This document shows, piece by piece, positions 7,857-16,057 of a stretch of DNA of 64,000 bases (within the stretch, counting starts at the first letter, position 1; every line of letters begins with the position of its first letter). A program made the translations under genes and the position numbers. Source of the DNA: Phycisphaerae bacterium (GTDB taxonomy: Bacteria > Planctomycetota > Phycisphaerae > UBA1845); contig JAJVHU010000026.1 in the NCBI GenBank assembly GCA_022072505.1, positions 40,853 through 104,852 of the forward strand. Direction: 5' to 3'. The notes under the pieces were generated by a model. The model did no database searches. It was not told where the DNA came from and worked only from the letters and a program-made list of their open reading frames with translations.

Positions 7857-8342
7857 ATGAACGATATTCGTTGCAATTGGTTGGTTATCTTGCTCTTGGC
7901 CGATGCGCCGAAGTTGTTTCGCATGTGCCGCTTGCACAAAAAGTTTATATCTAGAAAACTTGCTTTTAGCCTGGTTAAAGAGGGGACGTTTAATGCATTC
8001 TACGATTGGATCGCATCCCCCAGTGGGGTCATTATAGGTGTAAGATACTGGGTATTAGGTGACGAGCTAAATGGCTATTGTTTTTCGTGGCATAAGCTAC
8101 CATATATTAGGCGGACAATGCATCCTGATGCGTATGACATTAGATTTAACTGCGATTTACCGGAGTGTGTTCCTCCAAGAAACGATCAATGTTTTGGTGG
8201 TGATGTCATTTATAAAGCAGATCAGTCTGAGCTTTATGCCCTGGCGCTAGATCTGTACGGATTAGATCAGTATGATTTGGTCGCCGGGCTGAGAATAATC
8301 GACCTGCCAGAGCTGAAGGAGACGAAGGATGGATCCAATTGA
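7857..8342 (+). CDS. Unknown protein, candidate immunity protein of cassette 2
   Basis: A 161-residue protein starting MNDIRCNWLVILLLADAPK at the ATG at 7857; an in-frame TTG at 7818, three bases after the toxin stop, would add 13 residues. There is no clear ribosome site for either. It is soluble apart from a short hydrophobic N-terminal stretch, with several Cys and Trp residues (CNLDPE-type region FNCDLPECVPPRND). It is AT-rich like the toxin tip before it, and is followed by decayed cassette 3 sequence. Immunity function is inferred from position only. Confidence 0.55.
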   Translation: MNDIRCNWLVILLLADAPKLFRMCRLHKKFISRKLAFSLVKEGTFNAFYDWIASPSGVIIGVRYWVLGDELNGYCFSWHKLPYIRRTMHPDAYDIRFNCDLPECVPPRNDQCFGGDVIYKADQSELYALALDLYGLDQYDLVAGLRIIDLPELKETKDGSN

Positions 8343-8374
8343 TGGATCCAATTATTGATCAAGCCCTCACCATC

Positions 8375-8510
8375 CGGACGCGCTTCGGGTAAAGTGCAGC
8401 GGCTCCGCGCTGGAGGTGTGGTTGATGGTGGCGCAGGTCTCTGACCTGCGAATCCGGGGGTTCGCCGACGCTTTCGGCCTCGGATGGGGACATCGGCTGG
8501 GGCGGGGGCC
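8375..8510 (+). pseudogene. Beta-sandwich domain remnant, start of cassette 3
   Basis: Sequence homologous to the LRVKCVGSALEVW region resumes abruptly at the shared CCGGACG junction (about 8376), directly after the cassette 2 immunity gene. The frame is broken by a hairpin insertion at 8433-8449 (GCAGGTC-TCT-GACCTGC) and by the 52-bp palindrome at 8511-8562. The same junction heptamer starts the homology in cassette 2 (near 6056), suggesting a preferred recombination point. Confidence 0.65.
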
Positions 8511-8562
8511 GGGTAGCGCGTCTCTCCGAGACGCGAGCACGGCACGGAGTGCCGCGCTACCC
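8511..8562. repeat. 52-bp palindromic insertion, copy in cassette 3
   Basis: Same boundaries (GGGTAGCGCG and CGCGCTACCC) and same two internal triloop hairpins as the copy at 3642-3693, at the equivalent position of the cassette. Either cassettes 1 and 3 descend from one already disrupted copy, or the region was copied by gene conversion. Confidence 0.85.
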
Positions 8563-8579
8563 AAGCGCTCTTTGACAAT

Positions 8580-10172
8580 TTGAAAGTCGCGTACGACTCG
8601 GACGACGATGACATCATCGACGATCCGGGGGACGACATCGTCATCGGCGAGGACTTCGCGGGGACGAGCGTCTCGCCGACGCATGACGACGCGGGGAACC
8701 TGACGAAGGACGCGGATTACGCCTACGTCTATGACGGCTGGAACAACCTCGTCAAGGTGCGGGCGCAGAACGACGCGGATGTGGTGGTGGGCGTCTACGC
8801 CTACTACGCCGACAACCGCCGGGCGTCCAAGACGGTGACGAACCGCGGGGCGCTCGACGGGCAGACGTACTTCTTCTACGACGGCCTGCGGGAGATCGAG
8901 GAGCGTAACGGCGCCGAGGCCGTGACGCAGCAATACGTCTGGGGCCACGAGTACATCGACCAGCTCCTGATGATCCGCGGCGCGGGCGGCACGTGGTTCG
9001 TGCATCAAGACGCCAACTGGAACGTCATCGCCCTCACGACGCCCGGCGGCGACGTGGCCGAGGAGGTGCAGTATCAGCCGTATGGTTTGCCGCAGGTGCG
9101 GCGCCGCCTGGCCTTCGGCGACGCGGACGCCGACGGGGACGTGGACAGCAGTGACAACACGGCCCGCACCGCGGCGCTGACCACGTACAACCGCACGTTC
9201 GACGCCGACTTCGACGGCGACGTTTCCAACACCAGCGGCGACGCGGACAAGCTCGCCTGGGACGCTTCGTACAATGACCCGGACGCCTCAGTGACGATGG
9301 TCGTCGCCAACCGGGCGTTCTCGCCCAGCGGCAACCCGTTCCTCTTCACGGGCCGCCGCCTCGACGCCGAAACCGGCCTCTACTTCTACCGCTTCCGAAC
9401 GTACCACCCCACGCTGAAGACGTTCATTCAGCGCGATCCGCTTGGGTACGTCGATTCGGCGAGTTTGTATCAGTATGTGGGGGGAATGCCGACGGCGGCG
9501 GGGGATCCGTTGGGGCTCGAAGAAGACTCTCTGGGCGTTGATGAGTTCATAAGAGAGCGTCGTGAGCAGGTTATTAATGGCCTTAAGGATCTCGGGAAAA
9601 CAATTGAAGCAGGCCTCTCAATCATTGCAGCGGTAAACCCAATCATTGATGGTTATCAGATTGTTACGGGCAAGGATGCGATAACCGGGAAAGATCTTTC
9701 CGCGGTCGAAAGAGCAATTGAAGCTGCTGGATTAATGATCCAAGGTGGCGGTTGGATCATTGAAGGCGGAGAAAAAGTCTACAAATTCTATGCAAAGGCC
9801 GAGGATGGAACAACGCGCGTATTTGTCATTCTGGCTAAAAGTTATGGTGAAGCGAAGGAGACGGTTGACCATCTCAGAAAAGGGTTGCAGTGGGGAAGCA
9901 AAGCGCCGCGGTCGGTAACGCCTACGGGAAAAAAGCAAATCATTACTTGGTGGTGGCGGAACCCACGGACGGGAAAGATAGAGGAATCCACAGTCGAGTA
10001 CGATAGATTTGGTCGACAGGTCGCTCGTACTGATTGGACTAATCACGGGAGACCTGCGCAACATGGCGATCCTCATCACCATGTAACCGACTATGGACCT
10101 GGTAAAGGCAATGGTTGTGAATCGGGTCCGCTTGACGGACCGTTTCCTGGACATGAAAAACCCAAGCCATGA
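8580..10172 (+). CDS. Rhs core with PT-TG pre-toxin and C-terminal toxin, cassette 3
   Basis: A 530-residue frame from a TTG (KVAYDSDDDD linker). It has the Rhs core with a dockerin-like loop DADADGDVDSSD, then DPLGL near residue 317. The tip then shows NPIIDGYQIVTGKDAITGKDL, a good match to the pre-toxin TG domain (PT-TG) used by polymorphic toxins. It ends with a His/Arg-rich module (YDRFGRQVARTDWTNHGRP, DPHHHVTDYG), which resembles compact C-terminal nuclease toxins of the type-24 kind; that identity is uncertain. The stop overlaps the ATG of the next gene (ATGA), a typical toxin/immunity arrangement. It lacks a signal peptide and upstream Rhs repeats. Confidence 0.75.
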   Translation: MKVAYDSDDDDIIDDPGDDIVIGEDFAGTSVSPTHDDAGNLTKDADYAYVYDGWNNLVKVRAQNDADVVVGVYAYYADNRRASKTVTNRGALDGQTYFFYDGLREIEERNGAEAVTQQYVWGHEYIDQLLMIRGAGGTWFVHQDANWNVIALTTPGGDVAEEVQYQPYGLPQVRRRLAFGDADADGDVDSSDNTARTAALTTYNRTFDADFDGDVSNTSGDADKLAWDASYNDPDASVTMVVANRAFSPSGNPFLFTGRRLDAETGLYFYRFRTYHPTLKTFIQRDPLGYVDSASLYQYVGGMPTAAGDPLGLEEDSLGVDEFIRERREQVINGLKDLGKTIEAGLSIIAAVNPIIDGYQIVTGKDAITGKDLSAVERAIEAAGLMIQGGGWIIEGGEKVYKFYAKAEDGTTRVFVILAKSYGEAKETVDHLRKGLQWGSKAPRSVTPTGKKQIITWWWRNPRTGKIEESTVEYDRFGRQVARTDWTNHGRPAQHGDPHHHVTDYGPGKGNGCESGPLDGPFPGHEKPKP

Positions 10173-10546
10173 ATCCTACAATTAAGAGCGTTTTTGAGAT
10201 TGCGTTGGAATCCGCATCGCAGATTAATCTAGAAAGTCGAGCTTTTGACCGGCTTATGAGTTTAATTGTCCATCGGTGCCCCGAGGAGCTTCCAGGTGCT
10301 TGCACGATTGACATGGTTTTTTCGGGCGAAAATTCTCATGCGCATTGTGTGATGATTCGTTTTAGTGGTGTAAGAATGCTGCGCATTGCAGAGTGGAATA
10401 TTGATAATGTACGATTGGATTCGATGACAGCTGTCGATGTGCGGCACGAACAATGGGAGAACGTTTTTTGGGAAATCACCGAGGAGGAGCAGGGCTTAAT
10501 TTCCTTTCGATGCCTAAGTGTTCGTATTCAAGAAATTCGGTTATGA
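10169..10546 (+). CDS. Candidate immunity protein of cassette 3
   Basis: A 125-residue soluble acidic protein beginning MNPTIKSVFEIALESASQ. Its ATG overlaps the toxin stop codon, so the two are translationally coupled. The middle alternates hydrophobic strands (IDMVFSG, AHCVMIRFSGVRMLRIAEWNI) and helices, suggesting a small alpha/beta fold. No Pfam family came to mind. Context, size, overlap and AT-rich composition all support an immunity role against the PT-TG toxin. Confidence 0.65.
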   Translation: MNPTIKSVFEIALESASQINLESRAFDRLMSLIVHRCPEELPGACTIDMVFSGENSHAHCVMIRFSGVRMLRIAEWNIDNVRLDSMTAVDVRHEQWENVFWEITEEEQGLISFRCLSVRIQEIRL

Positions 10547-10636
10547 GTGCTCGATGTTTCATGGTAGAGTCGCGATACGGATGGCCAGCCCGCCCAATCG
10601 CTATTTGACAATTTGAATTACATAGCAGCCTGCCGC

Positions 10637-10930
10637 AGGTCAAGCTGAACTCGGGGAAGGACGCGGCGATCTACTTTCGCTATCTGGACCCGGACAACTG
10701 GTACCGGGCGCGGCTTCAGGGGACGCCTTCGGGGGCGGTTTTGCTGGAGAAGATGCTGAAGGGGAAGCTGACGACGCTGGATTCGGCGGCGGCGTTTCCT
10801 TCCGATCCGGACGTGCTTCGGGTCAAATGCGTTGGTTCCGCGCTGGAGGTGTGGCTGATGGTGGCGCAGGTCTCTGACCTGCGAATCCGGGGGTTCGCCG
10901 ACGCTGTCGGCGACGGATGGGGACATCGGC
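10637..10930 (+). pseudogene. Decayed fourth cassette: beta-sandwich domain remnant
   Basis: DNA nearly identical to 3351-3640 (VKLNSGKDAAIYFRYLDPDN... VLRVKCVGSALEVW) reappears 90 bases after the cassette 3 immunity gene. It is interrupted at 10866-10882 by the same GCAGGTC-TCT-GACCTGC hairpin found in cassette 3 and then dissolves into a hairpin array. No Rhs core follows. This is the right end of the island. Confidence 0.7.
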
Positions 10931-10944
10931 TGGGGCGGGGTCCG

Positions 10945-11095
10945 GGTAGGGTAGGTCGTCTCTCCGAGACGACAATGCGTGGCGCGTCTCTCCGAGACGA
11001 CAATGCGTGGCGCGTCTCTCCGAGACGCGAATACGGCACGTGTGCCGCGCGACCCGGATTCGCGGCACAGAGTGCCGCGCTACCCCTTCAACCCG
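10945..11095. repeat. Cluster of triloop hairpins
   Basis: Three tandem copies of a unit with CGTCTC-TCC-GAGACG, separated by CAATGCGTGGCG-like text, are followed by variants of the GGCAC-x-GTGCC hairpin and a CGCGCTACCC end. It looks like an expanded version of the 52-bp insertions at 3642 and 8511, at the same cassette position. Confidence 0.8.
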
Positions 11096-11108
11096 GCGCT
11101 ACCCCGTT

Positions 11109-11230
11109 GAGCCTGGGAATTTTTCCCCAGCCGGGGCCTCATGATCGCGCGTCTTTCGGGTCACGGACCTGCCTTTCAGCCTTGGATTGGGTGTTTGATG
11201 CCGGAGGGCTTCCAATAAATTCCAAGACTC
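11109..11230 (+). mobile_element. MITE-B, copy 1 (about 122 bp)
   Basis: It begins GAGCCTGGGAATTTTT and ends AAATTCCAAGACTC (imperfect inverted repeat). It is flanked by GTT on both sides (11106-11108 and 11231-11233), a candidate 3-bp target duplication. The interior is shared with 14063-14183 and, inverted, with 54021-54140. Its left end matches the end of the broken insertion sequence at 23960-25058. Confidence 0.7.
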
Positions 11231-11455
11231 GTTGGGTTGGTTGAGGCGGGATCGCCGCGAACCCAAAGTAGGCCGCCTTCGGCGCCCAACCTTGGGCTGG
11301 AGGCTGCGAAATTGCTTCGGGATGGAAACGAACGCATCCGACGGTCGTGCGGGATCGTCGGAATCATCGGGATTGAAACGAAACCCCGACGATCATGCGA
11401 TCCCGTCGGCGGGGCGTGTTGCACTCCGGAGCCGGGTGGAGATACGGGTGCGACC
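11231..11455 (-). repeat. Composite repeat, partial inverted copy
   Basis: This stretch (CCGCGAACCCAAAGTAGG..., CTTTGGGCTGG-like text and GGGATTGAAAC units) is the reverse complement of parts of 22830-23220. It contains no gene. It lies between MITE-B copy 1 and MITE-A copy 1, downstream of clpX. Confidence 0.6.
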
Positions 11456-11459
11456 TTAT

Positions 11460-11557
11460 CCGCCTGTTGAAGAACGCGCGATCGGCTTTCGTGATACCGG
11501 TTTTTCCCGGTGAAATTCGCCTCCCGGAGAGAGGCGTTACCCTTTTTCAACGGACTG
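11460..11557 (+). mobile_element. MITE-A, copy 1 (98 bp)
   Basis: Ends CCGCCTGTTGAAGAA and TTTTTCAACGGACTG form imperfect terminal inverted repeats. TTAT occurs immediately on both sides (11456-11459 and 11558-11561), a 4-bp target duplication. It ends about 60 bases from the clpX stop codon, where its GCCTCCCGG...GAGGC hairpin could serve as part of a 3' end. Confidence 0.8.
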
Positions 11558-11618
11558 TTATGCCGGCGGAATCCGTTCTGGGCGCGAGGCGCCGTCCGGC
11601 GCGAGGGCGACTTGCGCG

Positions 11619-12932
11619 TCACGCGGATTCACGGCGGCGTTTTCGCCCGGTCTCGCCGGCGGGGGGCAGCAGGCGCTCGACGCCGTCGACGACCTGCTCG
11701 GTCACGACGTAGGTTCCGCCTTCGCCGAGGTCCGGCAGTTCATAAAGGACTTCGAGCATCATCTCCTCCATCACGGCGCGCAGGGCGCGGGCCCCGGTTT
11801 CGCGCTCGATCGCCTTCTCCGCGATGCGCTCCAGCGCCCCTTGCGTGAACTGAAGCTCGCAGCGCTCGTACTCGAAGAACTTCTTGTACTGCTTGACCAG
11901 CGCGCTTTTCGGCTCGGTGAGGATTCGCACCATGCTGTTGCGCGACAGCGGCTCCAGCGTCGTCACCATCGGCAGCCGCCCGACGAATTCGGGGATCATT
12001 CCGAACTCGATCAGATCCTCCGGCGAGACTTTCGCCAGGATGTTCGCCAGCGCCTGCGGATCGTCGCGTTCCTCCAGCTCGTTGCGGAACCCGATCGTGC
12101 TCTCGCCCAGCCGCCGGCGGATGATGTCGTCCAGTCCGACGAACGTCCCGCCGCAGATGAACAGGATGTTCGTCGTGTCCATCTGGATGTACTGCTGCTC
12201 CGGGTGCTTGCGACCGCCCTGCGGCGGCACGTTGGACACCGTCCCCTCCAGCATCTTCAGCAGGCTTTGCTGCACGCCTTCGCCCGACACGTCCCGCGTG
12301 ATCGAGACGTTGTGCGAGGTTCGGCCGATTTTGTCGATCTCGTCGATGTAGACGATCCCGCGCTGGGCCTGCTCGAGGTCGTACTCGGCGTTCTGCAACA
12401 ACCGCAGGAGAATGTTCTCCACGTCCTCGCCGACGTAGCCCGCCTCGGTCAGCGTCGTCGCGTCCGCGATGGCGAAGGGGACGTTCAGGAAGCGCGCCAG
12501 CGTCCGCGCCAGCAGCGTCTTCCCCGATCCCGTGGGACCGACGATCAGGACGTTGGACTTGTCGATTTCGACGTCGCCGCCCGAACCGCTCGAAGAAGCC
12601 GAGTCCACGTGAAGCAGCCGCTTGTAATGATTATGCACCGCAACGGAGAGCGTCTTCTTCGCGTGGTCCTGACCCACGACGTATTCGTCGAGGTAGGTCA
12701 TGATCTCGCGCGGGCTGGGAATGCGCCCCAGAGAGGGTCCGGTCGCCGGCGTGGTCGACCGCCGAAGCTCCTGCTTGATGATGTTGTTGCACAGCTCGAC
12801 GCAGGACTTGCAGATGAACACGTCGCGCGGACCTTCCACCATCGGTCCCGCCTCGCGAGGCCCCTTTCCGCAGAAGCTGCACGATCGCCCCCGACCGCCG
12901 CGTGATGAACCGCCTGACCGTCCCTGCGACAT
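11619..12932 (-). CDS. clpX: ATP-dependent Clp protease ATP-binding subunit ClpX
   Basis: A 437-residue AAA+ unfoldase that feeds substrates to ClpP. An N-terminal zinc domain (CSFCGKG...CKSCVELC, about residues 18-48) is followed by Walker A GPTGSGKT, pore loop GYVGED, Walker [11 protein letters not shown], the RKHP loop (GGRKHPEQQ) and a complete C-terminal small domain ([13 protein letters not shown]). Length is normal for the family. The ATG is preceded by GGAG. It stands alone here: clpP is not adjacent, unlike in many bacteria. Confidence 0.97.
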   Translation of the reverse strand: MSQGRSGGSSRGGRGRSCSFCGKGPREAGPMVEGPRDVFICKSCVELCNNIIKQELRRSTTPATGPSLGRIPSPREIMTYLDEYVVGQDHAKKTLSVAVHNHYKRLLHVDSASSSGSGGDVEIDKSNVLIVGPTGSGKTLLARTLARFLNVPFAIADATTLTEAGYVGEDVENILLRLLQNAEYDLEQAQRGIVYIDEIDKIGRTSHNVSITRDVSGEGVQQSLLKMLEGTVSNVPPQGGRKHPEQQYIQMDTTNILFICGGTFVGLDDIIRRRLGESTIGFRNELEERDDPQALANILAKVSPEDLIEFGMIPEFVGRLPMVTTLEPLSRNSMVRILTEPKSALVKQYKKFFEYERCELQFTQGALERIAEKAIERETGARALRAVMEEMMLEVLYELPDLGEGGTYVVTEQVVDGVERLLPPAGETGRKRRRESA

Positions 12933-13193
12933 GAATGCTCCGTCCCACCGGCCGCAAAAACCGCCGATCCCTCCCGGCTCCCTGCCGGCCCGTCCTCTAT
13001 ATCGACCTTCCCCGACGTTCTCTCAACACGAATCCGCTCCAGCGGCCTGCAATCGCCCCTCTGACGCCAAAGCTGCGCGGGACGCTGCTACGGTGAATTC
13101 GACCCCGGAAAAACCATCGTGTGCGAATAAAGCCTAAACGCCGCTCGTCCCAAGACGTTCCTGCTTCCCAGCGATGTCGGGCGAAACGCAGCT

Positions 13194-13505
13194 TTATTTT
13201 TTCCCAGCCGCGGCTTTTTCGATCGCTCGTTTGCGCAGAGCCTCGTATTCCTGGATTGTGATCTCCCCTGTATCCCGCAGTTCTCGCAGTTTATCAAGAT
13301 CGAACAGGGACTCCCTCTCCGCGCCTCCCCCGGGTGACACCAGTTTCTTGGCTCGTTTCAGGACAAAGAGCGTGGCAATCAGCAGAACCGCCACGATGGA
13401 GAACCAGATCACCCAGTCGCGGACGTACTCGCCCGTCTGCCCGCTTCCGGCGGGCTTCGGAGCGGCCTGGAACGCCGCCAAAGCCGGAATGAACCACGTC
13501 GTCAT
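13194..13505 (-). CDS. Small membrane protein with SHOCT-like C-terminus
   Basis: 103 residues: an N-terminal hydrophobic signal/anchor (MTTWFIPALAAFQAA), a membrane helix (VIWFSIVAVLLIATLFVL, about 33-50), then a soluble tail FDLDKLRELRDTGEITIQEYEALRKRAIEK, which has the length, predicted helix and L-x-x-L-x-x-x-G-x-I-T-x-x-E-Y-E-x-x-K/R signature of SHOCT domains. The role is unknown; SHOCT segments often promote oligomerisation. It is a single gene upstream of clpX with about 260 bases between. Confidence 0.75.
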   Translation of the reverse strand: MTTWFIPALAAFQAAPKPAGSGQTGEYVRDWVIWFSIVAVLLIATLFVLKRAKKLVSPGGGAERESLFDLDKLRELRDTGEITIQEYEALRKRAIEKAAAGKK

Positions 13506-14715
13506 TCCCTGAAATCCTAGCCCCTGGGTCCACGGTTATCAACGGAACGCGAAAACGCCGCCAACGCCCACGCACGATCTCCGTCGATCCTGGAACCCCC
13601 GGGGCGTCGGGCATCGTCCTGCTCCCCCAAAGTTAATCCGGGGGTTATGAGAGTCTGACCGGTCACGGACGCGGGCCGGGGGATGGGCGCGGGCGGATTC
13701 AGGTGGGAGCGCCGGCGCCGCGCTCAGGCTGAAGTCAAGACGCACTCAGGCGGAGGGGTCGTTTCTTTTTTTCCAGTTCATCCGGGAATTTCGGGGAACG
13801 GAAGACTCCGCCTGCACCTTTCTATCGCGCAACTCTTTTCTTTCATAACAGCCACTTATCGTCCGATTGAGAGCGAACGAGTCCCGGGGCCTGTCGCTCC
13901 TGCCAAGCGAACCCTGTGGCGTGGTCAAAGCCGTACGAACGACTCGGAATCGCCCGCCTCGACAGTCCAGCAAGCCGGCGGAAAGCCGACGATCGGCATC
14001 CCGGAAATGCCGGATGAACCTTAAATTCCCAGACTTGGAGGGACATCGGCGCGTGCCCCGGAGAGCTTGGGAATTTTTCCAATTGACGCCTCACGAACGC
14101 GCGTCTTTCGGATCACAGGTCCGGCCTTTCAGCCCTCGGATTGGGTGTTTGATGCGGAGGGCTTCCCAAAAATCCCCAGGCTCGGAGGGGTTGAAGATCG
14201 AACGCCTCCGGTTCCCCAGGGTGGGGGCCGCAACCCCGTTGAGGTCGACAAACGCCGCGTGCCGTGCCGCCTTCAAGGCGGGTCGAGAAGCGTTGCGCGC
14301 CTCGGAGCACCGGAGTCAAGTGGAGACTCGGGCCCCGGGATTACTTCCACGTAAGCCCGTCCGGCAAGACACACGTCAATTATGATGCCTTGAATGTAAT
14401 CAGGTCCGAGAATCCAGAAAGTCCGCGAAACAGAGTCAAACTACGGCATTGGAAAGGTTTAACGACGAATTCAAGACGATCGACTCAAGAGGGGGGGGAT
14501 TACCGGTCGATACGAGTATCGGACGGGCTTCCACCCGATGCTGGATTCCTCGGGGGGTTGCTGGTGCTCACGTCCGAATTCGAGGCAGCGGTTCAGGGAA
14601 GAATCGTCCGAACCCTCGGCGAACGTTGATGTCGGACCACGTCTGTCCGGTCGCCTGAGTCGGCGACGGGCAGGCGACATCGCTCGCCCGTGCGGCGGCA
14701 ACGGGAGGTGGACGC
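13506..14715. other. Gene-free region with a MITE and short repeats
   Basis: About 1.2 kb without a credible gene. It holds MITE-B copy 2 (14063-14183), a solo MITE-B-like end near 14018-14040, and degenerate composite-repeat text (for example 14205-14330, related to 23755-23830 and 25685-25880). The FlgM-like gene starts immediately after it, so a flagellar promoter may lie in the last 100 bases; I could not assign one. Confidence 0.5.
14063..14183 (+). mobile_element. MITE-B, copy 2 (121 bp)
   Basis: It begins GAGCTTGGGAATTTTT and ends AAAATCCCCAGGCTC, good inverted repeats of each other. GGA flanks both ends (14060-14062 and 14184-14186), a 3-bp duplication different from that of copy 1, as expected for independent insertions. 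Confidence 0.75.
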
Positions 14716-15006
14716 ATGAACCGGATCGAAACGCAACAGCCTCAACTCACTCCTGTCACGGCGCTCGCGCCGACCGTTCTGCCCTTCAGCCTGTCGAGCG
14801 TCCTCCGCGAAGGCGCGGAGACGACGCTCAGCGCGGACGCCGCCAGCTTTTCGGACGAAGCGGTCCTTCGTGCGCAGAACACGGCGCCTCGCTTTCATCT
14901 GATCTCCCGCATCCGCGACGAGATCAACGCCGGTGCTTTTGAGACGCCGCAGCGCATCGAGGGCACGGTCGACCGCCTGCTCGATATTCTCGGGTACGCC
15001 CCCTGA
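14716..15006 (+). CDS. FlgM-like anti-sigma factor
   Basis: A 96-residue protein with a low-complexity N-terminal half and a C-terminal segment RIRDEINAGAFETPQRIEGTVDRLLDIL. The pattern I-R-x-x-I-x-x-G-x-F/Y...I...V-x-x-L-L is that of FlgM, which binds flagellar sigma factor 28 until the hook is complete. Length (about 95) fits the family. A strong GGGAGGTGG site precedes the ATG. The next gene, 69 bases downstream, is a flagellin, which supports the assignment. The N-terminal part is divergent, so I call it FlgM-like only. Confidence 0.65.
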   Translation: MNRIETQQPQLTPVTALAPTVLPFSLSSVLREGAETTLSADAASFSDEAVLRAQNTAPRFHLISRIRDEINAGAFETPQRIEGTVDRLLDILGYAP

Positions 15007-15075
15007 CGCCGCGCAGGTCCGCAAACCGCGTCGGCGCTGGCGAAATCCGCCGGTGTATCCGACAACCTCTTTGTC

Positions 15076-15876
15076 ATGAGCCTGCTGATCCAACCCGCGT
15101 TCGGCCTTTCCGCGCTGCGTGCGTTTCAGGCGGCGGATCGGGACATGCGCCTTTCGCTGGAGCGCCTGTCCACCGGGCGGCGGATCAACCGCGGGTCCGA
15201 TGATCCGGCCGGTCTGATCGCGGTCGAGGCGATCACCGCGGAAATCCGGGCCCTGGAGGCGCAGCAGCTCAGCGCGTCCCGCGTCGACTCGTACGCCACG
15301 ATCGCCGAGGGCGACCTGTCGCAGGCGTCGGACCTGGTGTCCGAACTGCGGGGCAAGCTCGTGGCGGCGGGCAACAGCGGCGCGCTGAGCGACGAGGAGC
15401 GCGCCGCCTATCAGACGGAGATCGACAGCCTCGTCAGCTCGATCGAGCGCTCCGCGGGATCGGCGCTGGAGCGCCTTGAGGGATTGAACCTTCCGGATGA
15501 CGCGGTGGGCGACCTGGCGTCGGAACTGTCCGCGGCCGTGGCGGACCTGCGCGCCGTCGCCTCCGGGGGCGAGTTCGACGTTTCAAGCGGAAAGCTCGAG
15601 GAAGCGATGTCGCGCGTCGACGCCGTGATGTCCTCGACCGCCGAGCTGCGCGGGTCGGTCGGCGCTTACCAGCGGTACGCGCTGGACGCCGAGGTCCGCA
15701 GCAGCCAGGTGGCGGTTGAGAACCTCGTCGATTCCCGAAGTCGCATTGCCGACACCGACTACGCCCTCGAGACGGCGAACCTGAACCTCGCCCAGATCAA
15801 GCGCAAAGCTTCGGCGATGGTGCTGAAGATCGCGCGCAACCTGCCGGAAAACGTCCTGCACCTGCTGAGCGACTGA
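15076..15876 (+). CDS. Flagellin
   Basis: 266 residues. The N-terminal D0/D1 region is canonical (LSLERLSTGRRINRGSDDPAGLIAVEAI) and so is the C-terminal D1/D0 (SRIADTDYALETANLNLAQI, ending ENVLHLLSD). The centre is short, with no variable D2/D3 domain exposed on the filament, so the protein is near the minimum for the family. It forms the flagellar filament after export by the flagellar type III system. It lies directly after the FlgM-like gene in the same direction; no other flagellar genes are in the window. Confidence 0.92.
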   Translation: MSLLIQPAFGLSALRAFQAADRDMRLSLERLSTGRRINRGSDDPAGLIAVEAITAEIRALEAQQLSASRVDSYATIAEGDLSQASDLVSELRGKLVAAGNSGALSDEERAAYQTEIDSLVSSIERSAGSALERLEGLNLPDDAVGDLASELSAAVADLRAVASGGEFDVSSGKLEEAMSRVDAVMSSTAELRGSVGAYQRYALDAEVRSSQVAVENLVDSRSRIADTDYALETANLNLAQIKRKASAMVLKIARNLPENVLHLLSD

Positions 15877-16057
15877 CGCCGGCCGCGGCTCGCCTCCCGT
15901 CGATCCGGACGAAAACAACGACCTCGGCATGAACGCGGCGGCAGGGGCTTCCCGGCCCGCAATGCCCCGAGTGCGACGCGCCGGCGCCATGACCTTGTCT
16001 CTCCAAGGAGCGGCGATCGCTCCGTCGTCCCGCTTCGAGGTCGAAGGCCGTGCGGCG

